This document shows positions 45,096-54,618 of a stretch of DNA of 64,000 nt, piece after piece. The stretch is from Alkalihalobacillus sp. LMS39 (GTDB taxonomy: Bacteria > Bacillota > Bacilli > Bacillales > Bacillaceae_F), in contig NZ_CP093300.1 in NCBI RefSeq assembly GCF_022812285.1, positions 3,038,001 to 3,102,000 on the forward strand, in the 5' to 3' direction. Below the pieces are notes generated by a model that ran no database searches, had not been told where the DNA came from, and saw nothing but the letters and a program-made list of their open reading frames with translations. Position 1 is the first letter of the stretch. Each line of letters starts with the position of its first letter. A program made the position numbers and the translations under genes.

Positions 45096-45134
45096 AAAAG
45101 GATCCGATAATCATAGCGATTCGGATCCTTCGTT
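45096..45134 (-). terminator. ppaC terminator
   Basis: AAGGATCCGA (45098-45107) / TCGGATCCTT (45121-45130) with A and T runs on both sides. Confidence 0.85.
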
Positions 45135-45135
45135 T

Positions 45136-46065
45136 TTATTTTGAAAATACATTATCTAATACTGGAACGATTTGTTTCTTTCTTGAAACAACACCTTTTA
45201 ACGTTGCCACATTATTCTCTAATGTCACTTGAAACGCCTCTTCGACCGCTTTTGTTTCATTCCCTAACGCTAACACAATGGAATCATTATTTAAGATATC
45301 CGTGACAACAAAAACGAACAAATCAAGATTTTTCTCGGAAACAACCTTTGAAATCGTTTCTTCAATTTCCGCTTGTTTGCTTAACACATCGTTTGTATCA
45401 ACAGCGTTTACTTGGGCAATTTCCACTTTGCTATTTCCCATTTGAAACTCTTTCGCATCAAGAGAGATTAATTGTGCAATTGTTTTATCACCTAAATCTG
45501 CTCCTGCTTTTAACATTTCAAGTCCGTATGCTTGGCTATCAACACCAGCAATGTCAGCTAATTCTTTAGCAGCCGCAACATCTTCATCAGTACATGTTGG
45601 TGATTTGAATAATAAAGAATCCGAGATAATCGCTGATAACATTAACCCTGCGATTTCTTTTTGGATTTTAACGCCCTTCTCTTTGTAAAGCTTATTTAAA
45701 ATTGTTGCCGTACAACCAACTGGCTCAGCACGGTAATACAACGGGTCACTCGTTTCAAAATTTGCAATTCGATGATGGTCAATAACTTCGCTCACCTGGA
45801 CATTTCCTAAGTCGTCCACACTTTGTTGACGTTCATTATGGTCAACTAAAATAACTTTTTGAACTTCATTTGCAACGGTTTGTACGAGGCGTGGTGCACT
45901 AACGTTAAAATAATCAAGGGCAAACTGAGTTTCACCGTTTACATCGCCAAGACGAACCGGTTCAGCCTCCACACCAATTTCTTTTTTCAATTCAGCATAC
46001 GCAATGGCTGAACAAATTGAATCCGTATCAGGATTTTTATGACCAAACACTAACACTTTGTCCAT
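45136..46065 (-). CDS. ppaC: Manganese-dependent inorganic pyrophosphatase
   Basis: Family II (DHH) pyrophosphatase of 309 residues that hydrolyses PPi from biosynthesis. [20 protein letters not shown] (about residues 5-24) holds the His/Asp metal ligands. LVDHNERQQ and [13 protein letters not shown] contain the DHH motif (about 97-99), and the C-terminal DHHA2 domain includes the SRKKQ motif ([12 protein letters not shown]) that binds the diphosphate. ATG follows AAGGAGTGGAAAT. The gene is alone between terminator and chemoreceptor. Cofactor Mn(II) or Co(II) is inferred from the family. Confidence 0.96.
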   Translation of the reverse strand: MDKVLVFGHKNPDTDSICSAIAYAELKKEIGVEAEPVRLGDVNGETQFALDYFNVSAPRLVQTVANEVQKVILVDHNERQQSVDDLGNVQVSEVIDHHRIANFETSDPLYYRAEPVGCTATILNKLYKEKGVKIQKEIAGLMLSAIISDSLLFKSPTCTDEDVAAAKELADIAGVDSQAYGLEMLKAGADLGDKTIAQLISLDAKEFQMGNSKVEIAQVNAVDTNDVLSKQAEIEETISKVVSEKNLDLFVFVVTDILNNDSIVLALGNETKAVEEAFQVTLENNVATLKGVVSRKKQIVPVLDNVFSK

Positions 46066-46168
46066 ATTTCCACTCCTTACCTTGTCTTTGTTATTATACC
46101 AATTTCTATCTTACCTATTTCTTCTTAGAACGTAAAGATAAGAAACAGAGAAACAGACAAATAATTCG

Positions 46169-47857
46169 TTATACTTTAAATTTTTGTACAGTTTCTTGAA
46201 GTTCATCGGCTAGTTTCGTTAACGTAGTAGAAGCTGCTGTTATTTCATCCATCGTCGCCACTTGTTCTTCAGTTGAAGCTGCAACATTTTGCGAATACGC
46301 TGCAGCATTTTCTGCAATTGTAGAAGCTTCTTGAATGGATGTTACCATTGTTTCCGTTCCTGCTGATATTTGCTGTACTGCAGCAGATACTTCTTGTACT
46401 TGGGTTAAAACGTCATTAATGGAATTCGAAATCGTTTTAAACGCGGTCCCTGCTTGGTCTGCCAATGTTAACCCTTCGTTAACCGAAGCATTTCCTTCAT
46501 CCATCGCCGTAACAGATGTATGAATATCTTGTTGGATTTCATGGATTAATTGACTAATTTGATTTGCTGATTCATTCGATTGTACAGCAAGCTTTCGAAT
46601 TTCTTCTGCAACAACCGCAAACCCTTTTCCATGCTCACCCGCACGTGCGGCTTCAATCGCTGCATTTAAGGCAAGTAAATTCGTTTGATCTGACACAGCC
46701 GTAATCATCGTAATAATTTTATCAATTTCATTTGATTTTTCTTCTAAGCGTGTAACGACATCTGTAATTTCATTCGTTTTCACATTAATCTCTTCCATTT
46801 GTTTCATTGTTTGTTCAATGACGCTCACACCATGACTTGATTTTTCTTCTGTTTCCACCGTATGGTTTGTAACCGTTTGGATGTTGTTTGCAATTTCTTC
46901 AATCCCTTGAGAAATTTCTCCTGTTACATTTGTCGCATTCACCGTCACTTCCACTTGCTTTTCGGCTCCAACGGCAACTGATTGAATCGAGTTCGTAATT
47001 TGTTCTGTCGCCTTTGACGATTCAATTGCGCTTGCATTTAACTGCTCAGCTGATGCCGCAACTTGACTTGAATTAGCCATAATCGTTGAAATCATCGTTC
47101 GTAAATTATCTGTCATTTCATTAAACGATTCATTTAATTCATAGATTTCATCTTTGCTTTTTATCTGAATCGGCTCCACTGTTAAATCTCCCGACGCTAT
47201 TTGTTTAGCTACCTTTGTTAATTTTTGAATTGGAGTGGAAATTAAAAAGGCTATTAAGATTCCACCACCAATGACAACAAGTAAGCTTACAATTCCTGTC
47301 ACACTAATCCTTAGCAAAGATTGATCAGCTTGATTCGTCGTCTCGGCTTGAACATTTGTTCTGACTCCTTCAAGAAATTCAGAAAAGACTAACGTTTTAT
47401 TTGTCAACTCTTGCCCTAATGGTAGGATTGAAGACGCAACAACTAACGCTGCTTGCTCTGGATTAATCGTAACAATATTCGCATTGCGATTAATCGCTTC
47501 AATATATTGATTATTCATTTCTTCAATTTCACTTAAATGACCGAGCGTTTCTTCTAATGTTGCCATACTACGCGCTTTTTCAATTAAGCTATTAATTTCC
47601 TCATTTGTTTCTGCAATACTTTCTAAATATCTTGGGTCAGTCGTTAACACATATGTACTTACATTACTTGCTTGTTTATGAACATCCGCTTCAATTTTCG
47701 TAGAAATATTGTGAAGCTCAGATACGGTATCCACTAAATAGGAATACGACTCATTTGTTTTTGTAATCGAGAAGTAGGAAAATGCGTTGGCAACGAAAAT
47801 GAAGAATGCAATGATTAATACAAATCCAATTAGTTTTTTCTTGATTGTTAGTTTCAT
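46169..47857 (-). CDS. Methyl-accepting chemotaxis protein with four-helix-bundle sensor
   Basis: A 562-residue chemoreceptor. TM1 is near 11-30, an all-helical extracytoplasmic domain follows (about 31-182, 4HB_MCP type: [20 protein letters not shown]), and TM2 is near 186-206. HAMP is about 207-260 and the signalling hairpin tip is [20 protein letters not shown]. The sensor has no similarity to the Cache domain of the other receptor at 959-2650, so the two detect different cues. It stands alone, with no che genes nearby. ATG follows AAAGGAGCAAATATT. The ligand is unknown. Confidence 0.92.
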   Translation of the reverse strand: MKLTIKKKLIGFVLIIAFFIFVANAFSYFSITKTNESYSYLVDTVSELHNISTKIEADVHKQASNVSTYVLTTDPRYLESIAETNEEINSLIEKARSMATLEETLGHLSEIEEMNNQYIEAINRNANIVTINPEQAALVVASSILPLGQELTNKTLVFSEFLEGVRTNVQAETTNQADQSLLRISVTGIVSLLVVIGGGILIAFLISTPIQKLTKVAKQIASGDLTVEPIQIKSKDEIYELNESFNEMTDNLRTMISTIMANSSQVAASAEQLNASAIESSKATEQITNSIQSVAVGAEKQVEVTVNATNVTGEISQGIEEIANNIQTVTNHTVETEEKSSHGVSVIEQTMKQMEEINVKTNEITDVVTRLEEKSNEIDKIITMITAVSDQTNLLALNAAIEAARAGEHGKGFAVVAEEIRKLAVQSNESANQISQLIHEIQQDIHTSVTAMDEGNASVNEGLTLADQAGTAFKTISNSINDVLTQVQEVSAAVQQISAGTETMVTSIQEASTIAENAAAYSQNVAASTEEQVATMDEITAASTTLTKLADELQETVQKFKV

Positions 47858-48002
47858 AATATTTGCTCCTTTAGTTAGTGTGTCGAAATAGTCCTAATAC
47901 TTATGTACTATACAGGAATTATTTATCTTTTAAAAGCTTTATCAATATAGTTTGAATAGCAATATTTTTCTGATTTTTCACTATAAAAACAGTAGTTAAA
48001 TT

Positions 48003-48031
48003 GAAAAGAGACGTAGTTCAACCTACGTCTC
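48003..48031 (-). terminator. Mn-catalase operon terminator
   Basis: GAGACGTAG (48008-48016) / CTACGTCTC (48023-48031), with TTTTCAA following on the minus strand. Confidence 0.82.
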
Positions 48032-48036
48032 ATCTC

Positions 48037-48933
48037 TTACATATTTGCATATCCTTGTAATCGTTTATAAATTTCCATAAAATCTTCCTCAGACACACCT
48101 GGAGCAAACTCTTCAGGTACTTCTTCAAAATCTGGTACAGGTACTCCTTCTGGGCTTCCAATGATAACTTCAACTGGACTGCCGTCTTCTGGATGTGTTC
48201 CTTTCCAAATTTTATCAATATCACGGTAATCTGTTTCACTCCACGTGTATAGTTTACGATGGATGCCTTGTGCTTCAAATTTTCTCGTCGTTTCAAATGC
48301 TGCATTATCAAGGTTTGGAATCGGAATCATCTTCGTAACGTCAGCACCTGTCATAACTTCTAACGCTTTTGCATAAGCTACAACATGGACACCACCACGG
48401 ACGAGCAAATAACCGATCATTTCACGTGCAACAGGATTATCTGTCATCTCATAAACTCGCATTTTATGTGTACGGGCTCCACACTCTAAGAAGAAATTAT
48501 GAAGCAAATCTAACAATAAGTTTCCACTATTAAACACATTGTCTCCTGTCCAAGGTCTTCCATGTGAATCACCAGGTAGAGAAGCTTGTGCTGTGGCAAT
48601 ATAATGATAGTGGCTTCTATCATCAACCGCATTTTGCATTGGAGTAATATCTGGGTTGCCTGGGAATGTTGATCCTGTCATCATTAAATTCACGGTATTC
48701 GATACGAGTTCAACATGGCCAAACTCTTCTGCTGTAATACTCGCAATTAAATCATAAAAAGGTTTGAATTTCTTTTTATTTCGAAAATTAAATGATTGAA
48801 ACATATAGTTATTTAATGTGGACATTTCACCGTATTTTCCGCCTAATAACTCTTGCACAGCGGAAGCTGCATTAGGATCAGGATTTTTTGGCCTAGGTAA
48901 GTCAATGAGGAGTTTATCCATCCGCTTAATCAA
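48037..48933 (-). CDS. Manganese catalase
   Basis: Non-heme dimanganese catalase of 298 residues that dismutates H2O2. Ligand motifs are visible: GEMSTLNNYMFQSFNFR (first Glu), ITAEEFGHVELVSNTVN (ExxH pair), NFFLECGARTHKMRVYEM and MIGYLLVRGGVHVVAYAKAL (second Glu/His set). The GTG in AGGAGGTG was passed over for TTG 48933, eight bases downstream of AGGAGG. The C-terminal acidic tail is typical of Bacillus YdbD/CotJC relatives. It is co-transcribed with a small DUF2642 protein. In spore-formers such catalases are often sporulation-linked, which fits but is not shown. Confidence 0.92.
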   Translation of the reverse strand: MIKRMDKLLIDLPRPKNPDPNAASAVQELLGGKYGEMSTLNNYMFQSFNFRNKKKFKPFYDLIASITAEEFGHVELVSNTVNLMMTGSTFPGNPDITPMQNAVDDRSHYHYIATAQASLPGDSHGRPWTGDNVFNSGNLLLDLLHNFFLECGARTHKMRVYEMTDNPVAREMIGYLLVRGGVHVVAYAKALEVMTGADVTKMIPIPNLDNAAFETTRKFEAQGIHRKLYTWSETDYRDIDKIWKGTHPEDGSPVEVIIGSPEGVPVPDFEEVPEEFAPGVSEEDFMEIYKRLQGYANM

Positions 48934-48959
48934 AGGTAACACCTCCTATTCTAGAGTGT

Positions 48960-49205
48960 TTAATATGGCATAACCCAAATGATCGTTTGTGTTCTAACAA
49001 AAAACTGTGCTCCAGATACGTCAATTACAATATGATCAGGCTTCACATCACAAACGACACCTCGTAAACTTTCTTTTGTCGTTTGAACGACGACGTGTTT
49101 GCCTAATAATGATTGAAACGCTTGATAGACATAAGGGTCGACAAGTGAAACCATTTTCGGGCTACTTTGCTCATATCCAGCTCTTTCTTGGTCTTGGTTT
49201 GACAT
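48960..49205 (-). CDS. DUF2642 family protein (YuzF-like)
   Basis: An 81-residue small beta protein with an Sm-like pattern. LLGKHVVVQTTKESLRGVVC is followed by DVKPDHIVIDVSGAQFFVRT and QTIIWVMPY. These are hallmark segments of DUF2642, which includes B. subtilis YuzF and some spore-coat-associated proteins. It lies 27 bp upstream of the catalase start on the same strand, with AGGGAGGGTATTGA before its ATG. The pair may be deployed together, possibly in spores; that is inference from family habits. Confidence 0.83.
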   Translation of the reverse strand: MSNQDQERAGYEQSSPKMVSLVDPYVYQAFQSLLGKHVVVQTTKESLRGVVCDVKPDHIVIDVSGAQFFVRTQTIIWVMPY

Positions 49206-49309
49206 TCAATACCCTCCCTATGTTAGTCATTCATTTCATCCTATGTTGCTTTGTCTTAGTTCATTCGTATTTTTCTTGCCAAGAATAGAACAAAAAAAGA
49301 ACGTAAATC

Positions 49310-50206
49310 TCACATCTCCGTGAAATTTACATTCTGAATGTCTTTTCTTAATTGTAACAATGCTTTGTCTTTTTGCTTTGCTTCGATCATTATATCCACT
49401 TCATAATCTGAAATGTAGTGAGCAAAGGCTAAATAATCATCTAGAAAAATATAATCATGATGAGCAGTATCTTTTTTATGCTCTCGTCCACTACTAATAT
49501 GACATTTCGGAGTACCTATGCCCTCCCACGTGTGGAGGACATCTTGAATATATGCCTTTGTCTCTTTCTCTTTTGCTTCGTTACAATTATGATGATGGAT
49601 ATCAAAACAAACCGGTACTTTCGTCTTAGCTGAAATATCTAACACATCAGCTACTGTAAATACTTTATCATCATTTTCTAATCTAAGTTTCTGTTTAACC
49701 GCTTCACTTAGCTGATCGTATTCGGCAATAAATCGTGTTTTTGCTTTTTCTTTATCACCATACGCTCCACCGACATGTAGAATCATATCTGTACCACCTA
49801 CGAGCTCAAGTAAGCGGTTATGATACTCTAAATCAAGGATAGCATTTGTGACCACTTCTTTACGTGGTGAATTCAATACAGTATATTGCCCTGGATGAAC
49901 ACTTAACCTCATATTCTCTTTTGTTTTTAAGCTTTTTATTTCATTTGTGATTTGCAGAACATCTTCATCTTCCCACCATTTCCAATCAAGAATCGGATGA
50001 CTGCCAAACGGAACAATATCACTGCTTACCCGATAAAACAAAATGTCATGGGCTTTATTCCACTGAAGAATAGCTAATACTTCTTTAAAATTAGAAATTG
50101 TAAGCTCTTTTACTTTTTTCATTCCTTCTTTTTCAACCGTACCGAGTCGGCAAGTTTTTAATTTCGAAGGAAGGGAAAGGTTAATACATGCATATCCAAA
50201 TCTCAT
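49310..50206 (-). CDS. uvsE: UV DNA damage endonuclease
   Basis: UVDE-type endonuclease of 298 residues that nicks 5' to UV photoproducts for alternative excision repair. MRFGYACINLSLP opens the TIM barrel. FYRVSSDIVPFGSHPIL (about 61-77), LSVHPGQYTVLNSP (about 105-118), HVGGAYGDKEKA and VCFDIHHHNCNEAKEKE carry metal-binding His, Asp and Glu residues. CHISSGREHKKDTAHHDYI is also conserved. ATG 50206 (GGAGATATACG upstream) replaces the longer frame from 50242. Monocistronic. The DNA-repair theme is shared with ku/ligD. Confidence 0.94.
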   Translation of the reverse strand: MRFGYACINLSLPSKLKTCRLGTVEKEGMKKVKELTISNFKEVLAILQWNKAHDILFYRVSSDIVPFGSHPILDWKWWEDEDVLQITNEIKSLKTKENMRLSVHPGQYTVLNSPRKEVVTNAILDLEYHNRLLELVGGTDMILHVGGAYGDKEKAKTRFIAEYDQLSEAVKQKLRLENDDKVFTVADVLDISAKTKVPVCFDIHHHNCNEAKEKETKAYIQDVLHTWEGIGTPKCHISSGREHKKDTAHHDYIFLDDYLAFAHYISDYEVDIMIEAKQKDKALLQLRKDIQNVNFTEM

Positions 50207-50351
50207 CGTATATCTCCATCTTTTTTTCAGAGTTATTTTCATTGCTAAAAATAAAGGAAATTAACAAAATCATTTCATAATTGTATTTATTATATGACAA
50301 GTTATGGTATAAAGAAACTATACGTTGAACGGCTTAAAGGAGTAGGAAACG

Positions 50352-50936
50352 ATGAAAGTAAAAATCAAATATATCCCTCTCATGATTGTGATACTCCTCC
50401 TTCTTTCTATCGGTTATGCTGTTTATTTCGTGGATTCCGAACAAACAAGCACAACAGTAGAAACATTAGGGGATTTTGGTTCTTATGTAGAACGCCATCA
50501 CCCTGAATTCGAGTATTCACTCCATATCCTCTTAGATGAATATAAATTTTCTAATGTCGATGGGTTAGGAAGTCTTGTAACCGACCTTTCTAATGAAAGA
50601 AACTATCTTGCTATTAGTAATAACCCAAATGAGGAAACACTAGAACAACTAAAAAAAGAAACCGAAACTTCATTAGAAGAATACGTAACAAACATGAAGC
50701 ATGTTGACCCAGCAACACTTCCATATGCGCAATTGAAAAATGCCTGGTTTTATACAACAGGCCAAATGGAAAATCAAAATGATATTCACCTTCATACTTT
50801 AGGTCTCACCATTGACGACGAGCATTTTATTGTGCAGATCTCTTATACTACTGCTTATCCTGAGTATAAAACAGAAGCAAAAAAGCTTTTTTTAATGGCC
50901 AATTCGTTAAAGTATAAACAGAATATAGAAGACTAA
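50352..50936 (+). CDS. Signal-anchored extracellular protein of unknown function
   Basis: A 194-residue protein. An N-terminal membrane anchor or signal ([20 protein letters not shown], about 7-26) is followed by a mainly acidic soluble domain outside the cell. It has no cysteine-type lipobox. Segments such as YNPNEET-like [20 protein letters not shown] suggest helices, and [20 protein letters not shown] suggests a beta sheet. No family was recognised. AAAGGAGTAGGAAACG precedes ATG. The next gene begins 31 bp downstream and may be in the same unit. Confidence 0.75.
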   Translation: MKVKIKYIPLMIVILLLLSIGYAVYFVDSEQTSTTVETLGDFGSYVERHHPEFEYSLHILLDEYKFSNVDGLGSLVTDLSNERNYLAISNNPNEETLEQLKKETETSLEEYVTNMKHVDPATLPYAQLKNAWFYTTGQMENQNDIHLHTLGLTIDDEHFIVQISYTTAYPEYKTEAKKLFLMANSLKYKQNIED

Positions 50937-50967
50937 AGCGGAGATAATAAGGACAGGAGGTGTGATT

Positions 50968-51213
50968 ATGACTCATCCATACTTATGTCCGAGTTGTAAA
51001 ACAAATCGTTCAAGGTTTAATATTATCGAACAACAAGCCACTCCGGTAAAGCTTCATCCACAAACAGGGGAAGTTGTTGCACAGTTTACAAATGAAACAT
51101 TAGACCCTTTTCATCTCCCTTACCGTGGACCTGAACGGAAAATTCAATGTGGTTCTTGCGGACTAATTGAAGATGAACAAATGTTTAAAAAACGAGCCAT
51201 GGCAGGACAGTAA
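50968..51213 (+). CDS. Small zinc-ribbon-like protein
   Basis: An 81-residue cytoplasmic protein with two CxxC knuckles: [14 protein letters not shown] near the start and [15 protein letters not shown] near the end, separated by about 50 residues. Together they would form one zinc ribbon. The middle holds [20 protein letters not shown]. The family is conserved-looking but not identified. ATG 50968 is preferred to GTG 50962 because AGGAGG is then 7 nt away. A strong terminator follows the stop. Confidence 0.78.
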   Translation: MTHPYLCPSCKTNRSRFNIIEQQATPVKLHPQTGEVVAQFTNETLDPFHLPYRGPERKIQCGSCGLIEDEQMFKKRAMAGQ

Positions 51214-51236
51214 AAGGGGGCTGACCCCTTTTTTGT
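51211..51236 (+). terminator. Terminator of the zinc-ribbon gene
   Basis: AAAAGGGG / CCCCTTTT with a 5-nt loop and a following T run. Confidence 0.88.
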
Positions 51237-51299
51237 TTTGCATTTCTCCATAAAATGTTAAGATGAAAGAGAATTGAATACATAGATAAGGGTGATTTT

Positions 51300-52532
51300 A
51301 TGAGTAATTTACAAACAAATTTAGAAAAGTATGCTGAATTAACAGTAAAAGTTGGGATTAACATTCAAAAAAACCAAACCCTCGTTGTAAACGCACCGTT
51401 AAATTCCATTGACTTTGTTCGTCTTGTCGCAAAAAAGGCCTATGAAGCAGGGGCAAAAAACGTTCATGTGGAATGGAATGACGAAGAATTAACATTACTA
51501 AAATATAAAATGGCTCCAGATGAAGCCTTTCATGAATTCCCTGAGTGGAAAGCAAAAGGCTATGAAAAAATGGCTGAAGATGGCGCTGGATTTTTAAGCA
51601 TCGTAGCGAACAATCCAGATTTACTAAAAGGAGTCGATCCAGAACGAATGGCCAATGCGAACAAAGCTAGTGGAAAAGCAATGGATACGTTCCGTTCTTA
51701 TGTTCAATCCGACAAAGTCGCTTGGACTGTCGCTGCTGCCGCTTCACCAGGTTGGGCGAAAAAAGTATTCCCTCAAGACGATGAAGCAACAGCAGTCGAA
51801 AAGCTATGGGATGCTATTTTTGCAGCAACAAGAGTGACAGAAAACGACCCTGTATCTGCTTGGAAAGAACATACAGATAATTTAACAGCCAAAGTACAAA
51901 CATTAAATGAGAAAAAATATAAAAAGCTTCACTATACTGCAAATGGTACTGACTTATACATTGAACTACCTGAAAAGCATTTATGGGCAGGAGCCGGAAG
52001 TGAAAACGAAGCAGGCACATATTTTATTGCAAACATGCCGACAGAGGAAGTATTTACTGCACCACAAAAAGACGGAGTAAACGGTACCGTTTCTAGTACA
52101 AAACCTTTAAACTACGGTGGAACATTAATTTCGAACTTCACTTTAACATTTGAAAACGGAAAAATCATCGACTATAAAGCAGAAGAAGGCTATGAAACAT
52201 TAAAACGTTTAGTCGAAACAGATGAAGGTGCAGCTTTTCTAGGAGAAGTCGCACTCGTTCCACATGATTCACCGATTTCAAACTCTAATATTATTTTCTA
52301 CAACACGTTATTTGATGAAAATGCTTCAAACCATCTCGCCATCGGAAGTGCGTATGCCTTTAACCTTGAAGGTGGGAAAACGATGTCAAAAGAAGAGCTA
52401 GCGAAAAACGGGTTAAACACAAGTATTACGCATGTTGACTTCATGATTGGTTCTGCCGATATGAACATCGATGGCATTACTGCGGATGGAACACGTGAAC
52501 CATTATTCCGTGATGGAAACTGGGCATTTTAA
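51300..52532 (+). CDS. ampS: M29-family aminopeptidase AmpS
   Basis: Cytoplasmic metallo-aminopeptidase of 410 residues. Metal-site segments of the thermophilic-aminopeptidase family are present: AGTYFIANMPTEEVFTAPQK (Glu ligand), FLGEVALVPHDSPIS (Glu and His region) and FDENASNHLAIGSAYAF (Asp/His). ITHVDFMIGSADMNIDGITA near the C-terminus is the last ligand motif. The length fits AmpS/PepS. ATG follows AAGGGTGATTTT. It is monocistronic and probably has a general role in peptide turnover. Confidence 0.95.
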   Translation: MSNLQTNLEKYAELTVKVGINIQKNQTLVVNAPLNSIDFVRLVAKKAYEAGAKNVHVEWNDEELTLLKYKMAPDEAFHEFPEWKAKGYEKMAEDGAGFLSIVANNPDLLKGVDPERMANANKASGKAMDTFRSYVQSDKVAWTVAAAASPGWAKKVFPQDDEATAVEKLWDAIFAATRVTENDPVSAWKEHTDNLTAKVQTLNEKKYKKLHYTANGTDLYIELPEKHLWAGAGSENEAGTYFIANMPTEEVFTAPQKDGVNGTVSSTKPLNYGGTLISNFTLTFENGKIIDYKAEEGYETLKRLVETDEGAAFLGEVALVPHDSPISNSNIIFYNTLFDENASNHLAIGSAYAFNLEGGKTMSKEELAKNGLNTSITHVDFMIGSADMNIDGITADGTREPLFRDGNWAF

Positions 52533-52599
52533 TAAAGTGGAAAAAGAGGCTAAGGGGTACAAAAAGTGACATTTTTGTACCCGCCCCTCCCCAATTACG

Positions 52600-52785
52600 C
52601 TTTCGGACATATATTCCGCTATTTCGTTACATTCGAGGTTTTTTCTTTTCTTACGGACATCTGTTCCGTTATTTCCCTACTCTTTAAGTGCAAAACACTG
52701 GATTTCGTGAAATAGCGGAACAGATGTCCGTTAGCATCGAGGAAACCACATTTTCTGCCGATGTAGCGGAATAAATGTCCGTTAG
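52600..52785. repeat. Nested inverted array of GGACA-TTCCG units, second locus
   Basis: Forward units at 52600 and 52650, reverse units at 52710 and 52761. Spacing is 50 and 51 bp. The outer pair reads GGACATATATTCCGCTA against TAGCGGAATAAATGTCC; the inner pair reads GGACATCTGTTCCGTTATTT against AAATAGCGGAACAGATGTCC. Each forward unit matches its own partner better than the other, so pairing was maintained. Confidence 0.87.
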
Positions 52786-52786
52786 C

Positions 52787-52822
52787 AAGAAAGGCTGTCG
52801 ATAAGCATCGACAGCCTTTCTT
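52787..52822. terminator. Terminator of the aldo/keto reductase gene
   Basis: AAGAAAGGCTGTCGAT and ATCGACAGCCTTTCTT are perfect 16-bp arms around a 4-nt loop. Confidence 0.88.
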
Positions 52823-52825
52823 ATA

Positions 52826-53728
52826 TTAGCGATGTGCTTCATACACAGATGCTTTGGCCCACGCTTTGATTTGCTCTCGCTGTTCATTTGATAGCGTTTC
52901 TTCATATGCGTTTACTATCTCTTCTAATTGCTCGACAGTGCGCGCACCAGGAATTGCTGTTGCAACTGTCTTTGAAGTCAACACATATGATAGTGCGGTC
53001 GACAATAACGGCACGGGTAACGTTTCTATTTTTTCAATAAGTGTTTCTACTTCAGCTTTTGAGTAATCTAAGTACCCATTTTCAACGACTTTCTTTTGCC
53101 ATTTGTCTGTTAACAAACCTCGTGCCACTGGTCCCCTTGCAATGACACTTATTTCATTTTCATGGAGAAAATTTAACATTTCTTCTTCAGGTCGTCTATC
53201 AAAAATACTATATTGCATCATGACACTGACGATATTTGATTTTTTTGTATATTCTCGAATGACGTTCGGTCTGATTGATGAAATTCCGTAATAGCGAATT
53301 AGACCTTCTTTTTGTAACTCCTCAAACGCTTCAATTGTTTCATCGATAGGATCTTCGATTGTCCCACCATGAAGTTGATATAAATCAAGATAGTCAGTTT
53401 GTAATCGTTGTAAACTTTCCTTTACGGCTGTTTTTATGTATGATTTTGATGGATCCCAATGCCACCCTTGCTTATCTTCATTCCAACGATTTCCTACTTT
53501 TGTAGCTAGAATAATGTCTTGTCGTTTCCCCTTAAGGGCACTTCCCACAAGCTGTTCATTCAAGCCGTACTCATATAAATCTGCTGTATCAAAAAAGTTA
53601 ATTCCGCGATCGATGGCTTCCTCTATTACACGGGTTCCCGTTTGTTGTTGCTCAGATTGAAATGACATACAGCCTAGTCCAATTTCCGATACGAACAACT
53701 CACTTTTTCCTAATTGGTTTTGTTTCAT
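52826..53728 (-). CDS. yqkF: Aldo/keto reductase (YqkF-like)
   Basis: NADPH-dependent oxidoreductase of 300 residues with a TIM barrel. FFDTADLYEYGLNEQLVG (about 45-62) supplies the catalytic Asp and Tyr, ILATKVGNRW the Lys, and LYQLHGGTIEDPIDETIEAF the His. YGISSIRPNVIREY is close to B. subtilis YqkF as I recall. The C-terminal cofactor loop is TVATAIPGARTVEQLEE. The physiological substrate is unknown. ATG follows AAGAGGTGGTGTGCGAAA. It is transcribed alone, toward a perfect terminator. Confidence 0.9.
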   Translation of the reverse strand: MKQNQLGKSELFVSEIGLGCMSFQSEQQQTGTRVIEEAIDRGINFFDTADLYEYGLNEQLVGSALKGKRQDIILATKVGNRWNEDKQGWHWDPSKSYIKTAVKESLQRLQTDYLDLYQLHGGTIEDPIDETIEAFEELQKEGLIRYYGISSIRPNVIREYTKKSNIVSVMMQYSIFDRRPEEEMLNFLHENEISVIARGPVARGLLTDKWQKKVVENGYLDYSKAEVETLIEKIETLPVPLLSTALSYVLTSKTVATAIPGARTVEQLEEIVNAYEETLSNEQREQIKAWAKASVYEAHR

Positions 53729-53863
53729 TTTCGCACACCACCTCTTCCTATTTCCTCAAGTATTACGTCCTTTTCAACCCATGTCAATCGAAAGAAACTA
53801 GACTAAATGTGAGCCTGTCATCATAAGATACATTAGTTATATACATATAGGAGGAGCTGTAAA

Positions 53864-54415
53864 ATGACAGTAATTTATTTCACAACATTTGGGATTCTTA
53901 CGCTCTGGGTCATCTTGATGGTGTACTTATGTAAAACAGCGTTAACGACAATGATGAGTATGACGATTACAATGACAATTAGTACAACTGCTGGTCTTAT
54001 GATTGGCATGTTATTAACTACTTTGTCCCCTTATCCTTATTTTATTTGTACTTTTATTAGTATGCTTGTTGCTGCTTTCATCGGAATTATCGTCGGTTGG
54101 CCAAAAGGTCTTCTCGTTATTCTAGATGGGATTATATCTGGCGTGATGGGTGGAATGATGGGAGCAATGTTGGGATTTATGCTACCACAAGAATCGATGG
54201 TTAGTTCAATACAAGTAATGAGCGTTATCGTGGCAGGGATATTATTTTTACTTTACTTATTTTTAGCAAGTCACGTTCGTACTCCACGTTTTCTTCAACA
54301 TCCACTCCCGTTTTTTTCTGTCGTTTGTTTGTTTTTATTATTAAATCACTTTACACCTTTTTCAATCCAGGAGCTTCCTGTTATACAGGAACATATTCAT
54401 ACATGGGTCGTATAA
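53864..54415 (+). CDS. Glycine-rich multi-spanning membrane protein
   Basis: A 183-residue membrane protein with about six TM helices. The central pair (LLVILDGIISGVMGGMMGAM and LGFMLP) has closely spaced Gly residues, a glycine-zipper style packing motif, and the whole protein is rich in Met and Thr. No transporter signature was recognised. TAGGAGGAGCTGTAAA precedes ATG. The stop codon is the first part of dispersed-repeat copy G, so the natural end may have been altered by the repeat. Confidence 0.75.
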   Translation: MTVIYFTTFGILTLWVILMVYLCKTALTTMMSMTITMTISTTAGLMIGMLLTTLSPYPYFICTFISMLVAAFIGIIVGWPKGLLVILDGIISGVMGGMMGAMLGFMLPQESMVSSIQVMSVIVAGILFLLYLFLASHVRTPRFLQHPLPFFSVVCLFLLLNHFTPFSIQELPVIQEHIHTWVV

Positions 54416-54458
54416 GCTTTCAAAGCTTCACTGCTATACCAAAATTTTTATTACTTAT
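54412..54458 (+). repeat. Dispersed intergenic repeat family, copy G (3' part only)
   Basis: ATAAGCTTTCAAAGCTTCAC and TGCTATACCAAAATTTTTAT. It begins inside the last codons of the membrane protein gene and supplies its TAA. Confidence 0.75.
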
Positions 54459-54617
54459 AAGCCAAAAAATCCAAGGTCTAAGAGCGACCTTGCCCATTCG
54501 GTCTCCGCTCGCTGCGCGCAAAGGGGAAACCCGCCCCTTTGCTTTTTTGAGGCAGCGGCTTCTTCCGGGGCTTCGCCCAAAAATCCAAGGTCTAAGAGCG
54601 ACCTTGGATTTTTGGGC
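54459..54617. repeat. Terminator-derived direct repeat with internal hairpins
   Basis: AAAATCCAAGGTCTAAGAGC occurs at 54468 and again at 54580. The second copy is a complete hairpin, the first lacks the closing arm. Between them lies a smaller stem, CAAAGGGG/CCCCTTTG. Confidence 0.78.
54575..54617. terminator. Terminator of the esterase gene
   Basis: GCCCAAAAATCCAAGGTC pairs perfectly over 18 bp with GACCTTGGATTTTTGGGC. It lies against the stop codon at 54619. Confidence 0.88.
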
Positions 54618-54618
54618 T

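Noticed and set aside
48037-48311. 93-codon minus-strand frame inside the catalase gene
   Set aside because: Different frame of the Mn-catalase gene whose conserved residues extend through this part.
52684-52905. 73-codon minus-strand frame
   Set aside because: Overlaps the inverted array and the terminator of the aldo/keto reductase gene; the translation shows only the repeat (TDIYSAT/TDICSAI).
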